Assembly: GCA_040878185.1 (NCBI GenBank)
Contig: JBBDMS010000035.1
Span: forward strand, 29,040 to 93,039
Length of the DNA: 64,000 bases
DNA from: JAWXBK01 sp040878185
GTDB taxonomy: Bacteria > Pseudomonadota > Alphaproteobacteria > Dongiales > Dongiaceae
Direction: 5' to 3'
Within the stretch, counting starts at the first letter, position 1, and every line of letters starts with the position of its first letter. The notes under the pieces are model-generated. The model was not told the DNA's origin. It worked only from the letters and a program-made list of their open reading frames with translations, and ran no database searches. This document shows, in pieces, positions 63,143 to 64,000 of the stretch. The position numbers and the translations under genes are program-made.

Positions 63143-64000
63143 ATGTTTGAGCGCGTGGTCCCCGGCGTCGATCGCCCGCTCAGCGGCGCATTGCTGATGG
63201 TGCTGTCGGTTTTACTGTTCGCCACCATGGACATGCTGGTGAAGCTCGCCTCCGAGCATCACCCGATCGGGCAGATCATTTTCTTCCGCAACGTCGTTGC
63301 GTTCCTGCCGCTCTCGTTCTTCATTCTGAAGGCCGGCGGCGTTTCGGTGTTGCGCACACGCCGGCTCGGCAGCCACCTGCTGCGCGCCGCCTTCGGCCTC
63401 GCGGCGATGGTCTGCTTCTTCATTTCGTACAAACTGCTGCCGCTCGGCGAGGCGGTCGCGCTCGGCATGGTCGGACCGTTGCTCATCACGGCGCTTTCGG
63501 TGCCGCTGCTCGCCGAGAAAGTCGGCGTCCGGCGCTGGAGCGCGGTCATCGTCGGCTTTGTCGGCGTGCTGGTCATGACACGGCCGGGCAGCGGCATCTT
63601 CGATCCCGCAGCACTGATCCCGCTGATCGGCGCGTTCTTTCTCGCGCTCGCGATGATCATGATTCGCCGCCTCGCCCACTCGGAGCATTCGGCGACGATC
63701 GTCTTTTACTTCACCGTCACCGCGACCCTCGCCTCGGCGGCGAGCCTGCCCTGGCAATGGGCGACGCCGGACCTGACCGGCCTTGCGCTGCTGGTATCGA
63801 TCGGCCTGATCGGCGGCGTTGCCCAGTTCGCGATGACGCAGGCCTTTCGCCAGGCACCCGCCGCCCTGATCGCGCCGCTCGAATATCTCGCTCTGGTCTT
63901 TGCCATGCTGTACGGGCTGTGGATCTGGCGGGAATATCCCGATTTGTTTCTCGGCATCGGGGCTGCGATCGTGGTCGCGGCCGGGCTCTACATCCTGCAT
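63143..64000 (+). CDS. EamA/DMT-superfamily transporter (3' end cut by window)
   Basis: ATG 63143 opens a frame of 286 codons that runs off the window end without a stop. The translation starts MFERVVPGVDRPL and has about ten hydrophobic helices in two EamA repeats: for example LLMVLSVLLFATMDMLVK, then QIIFFRNVVAFLPLSFF early, and GGVAQFAMTQAFRQAPAALIAPLEYLAL late. A drug/metabolite exporter with unknown substrate; nearly complete at this length. Confidence 0.88.
   Translation, partial: MFERVVPGVDRPLSGALLMVLSVLLFATMDMLVKLASEHHPIGQIIFFRNVVAFLPLSFFILKAGGVSVLRTRRLGSHLLRAAFGLAAMVCFFISYKLLPLGEAVALGMVGPLLITALSVPLLAEKVGVRRWSAVIVGFVGVLVMTRPGSGIFDPAALIPLIGAFFLALAMIMIRRLAHSEHSATIVFYFTVTATLASAASLPWQWATPDLTGLALLVSIGLIGGVAQFAMTQAFRQAPAALIAPLEYLALVFAMLYGLWIWREYPDLFLGIGAAIVVAAGLYILH

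Overview
The window is GC-rich chromosomal DNA from an alphaproteobacterium. The best evidence is gene order. On the minus strand hemE-hemH-hemJ-rho runs leftwards, and on the plus strand the PPDK/PEP-synthase regulatory gene, maf, aroE, coaE and dnaQ run rightwards, with secB and a Tim44-type gene beyond. This is the arrangement known around the replication origin of Caulobacter and other alphaproteobacteria. A timA-mltA-smr block, hslVU and the hisB-hisH-hisA-hisF set are also typical, perhaps of a Rhodospirillales-like lineage (inference). A run of ten N (61261-61270) shows a draft assembly. No rRNA, tRNA, CRISPR array, transposase or integrase was recognised.

Layout. 0.2-3.9 kb (minus): a valine-degradation operon (acyl-CoA dehydrogenase, 3-hydroxyisobutyryl-CoA hydrolase, 3-hydroxyisobutyrate dehydrogenase) ending in a small deaminase. 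4.1-10.9 kb (plus): a DUF255 thioredoxin-like protein, an alkyltransferase, ChaC, a quinone oxidoreductase, a glycolipid-binding-type protein and a class III cyclase. 11.1-15.3 kb (minus): rho, hemJ, hemH, hemE. 15.26-15.72 kb: the likely chromosome origin, with DnaA-box-like sites and an A+T-rich palindrome. 15.7-19.4 kb (plus): ppsR-maf-aroE-coaE-dnaQ. 19.6-21.3 kb (minus): DoxX, secB, a histidine phosphatase. 21.6-28.2 kb (plus): timA, mltA, a lactate-utilisation lutA-lutB-lutC set with two extra membrane-protein genes, and smr. 28.3-31.5 kb: GFA enzyme, XRE regulator, acetyltransferase, a ParDE-type toxin-antitoxin pair with a readable promoter/operator, and a MerR regulator fused to a P-loop domain. 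31.5-34.6 kb (minus): hslV-hslU with two DUF302 genes. 34.9 kb: dcd.

36.0-39.1 kb is visibly richer in A+T and looks acquired. It holds a secreted serine protease between two 80-bp copies of the 3' end of dcd, then a small HEPN-motif protein and a small helical protein. 39.2-45.3 kb: histidine biosynthesis (hisB, hisH, an acetyltransferase, hisA, hisF; then hisE and hinT after an interrupting M24-fold gene and a 13-bp tandem array). 45.4-64 kb: a secreted protein with nine cysteine-rich repeats, two more M24-fold proteins, a ribosome-hibernation factor, carbonic anhydrase, an ankyrin protein, a DUF1772 protein, a 2OG-Fe(II) oxygenase, a GrdB-like protein, a PLP decarboxylase, a second alkyltransferase, comM, a metallophosphoesterase, a glycosyltransferase, a FkbM methyltransferase and the start of a DMT transporter.

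Most genes are packed in operons with 4-bp stop/start overlaps. A recurring feature is short tandem arrays (12-14-bp units) in gaps, several touching start codons (timA, hemH) or lying in a leader (hisE). The strongest points for follow-up are the origin, the dcd-3'-end duplication bracketing a foreign protease gene, the MerR-NTPase fusion, and the cysteine-rich repeat protein.
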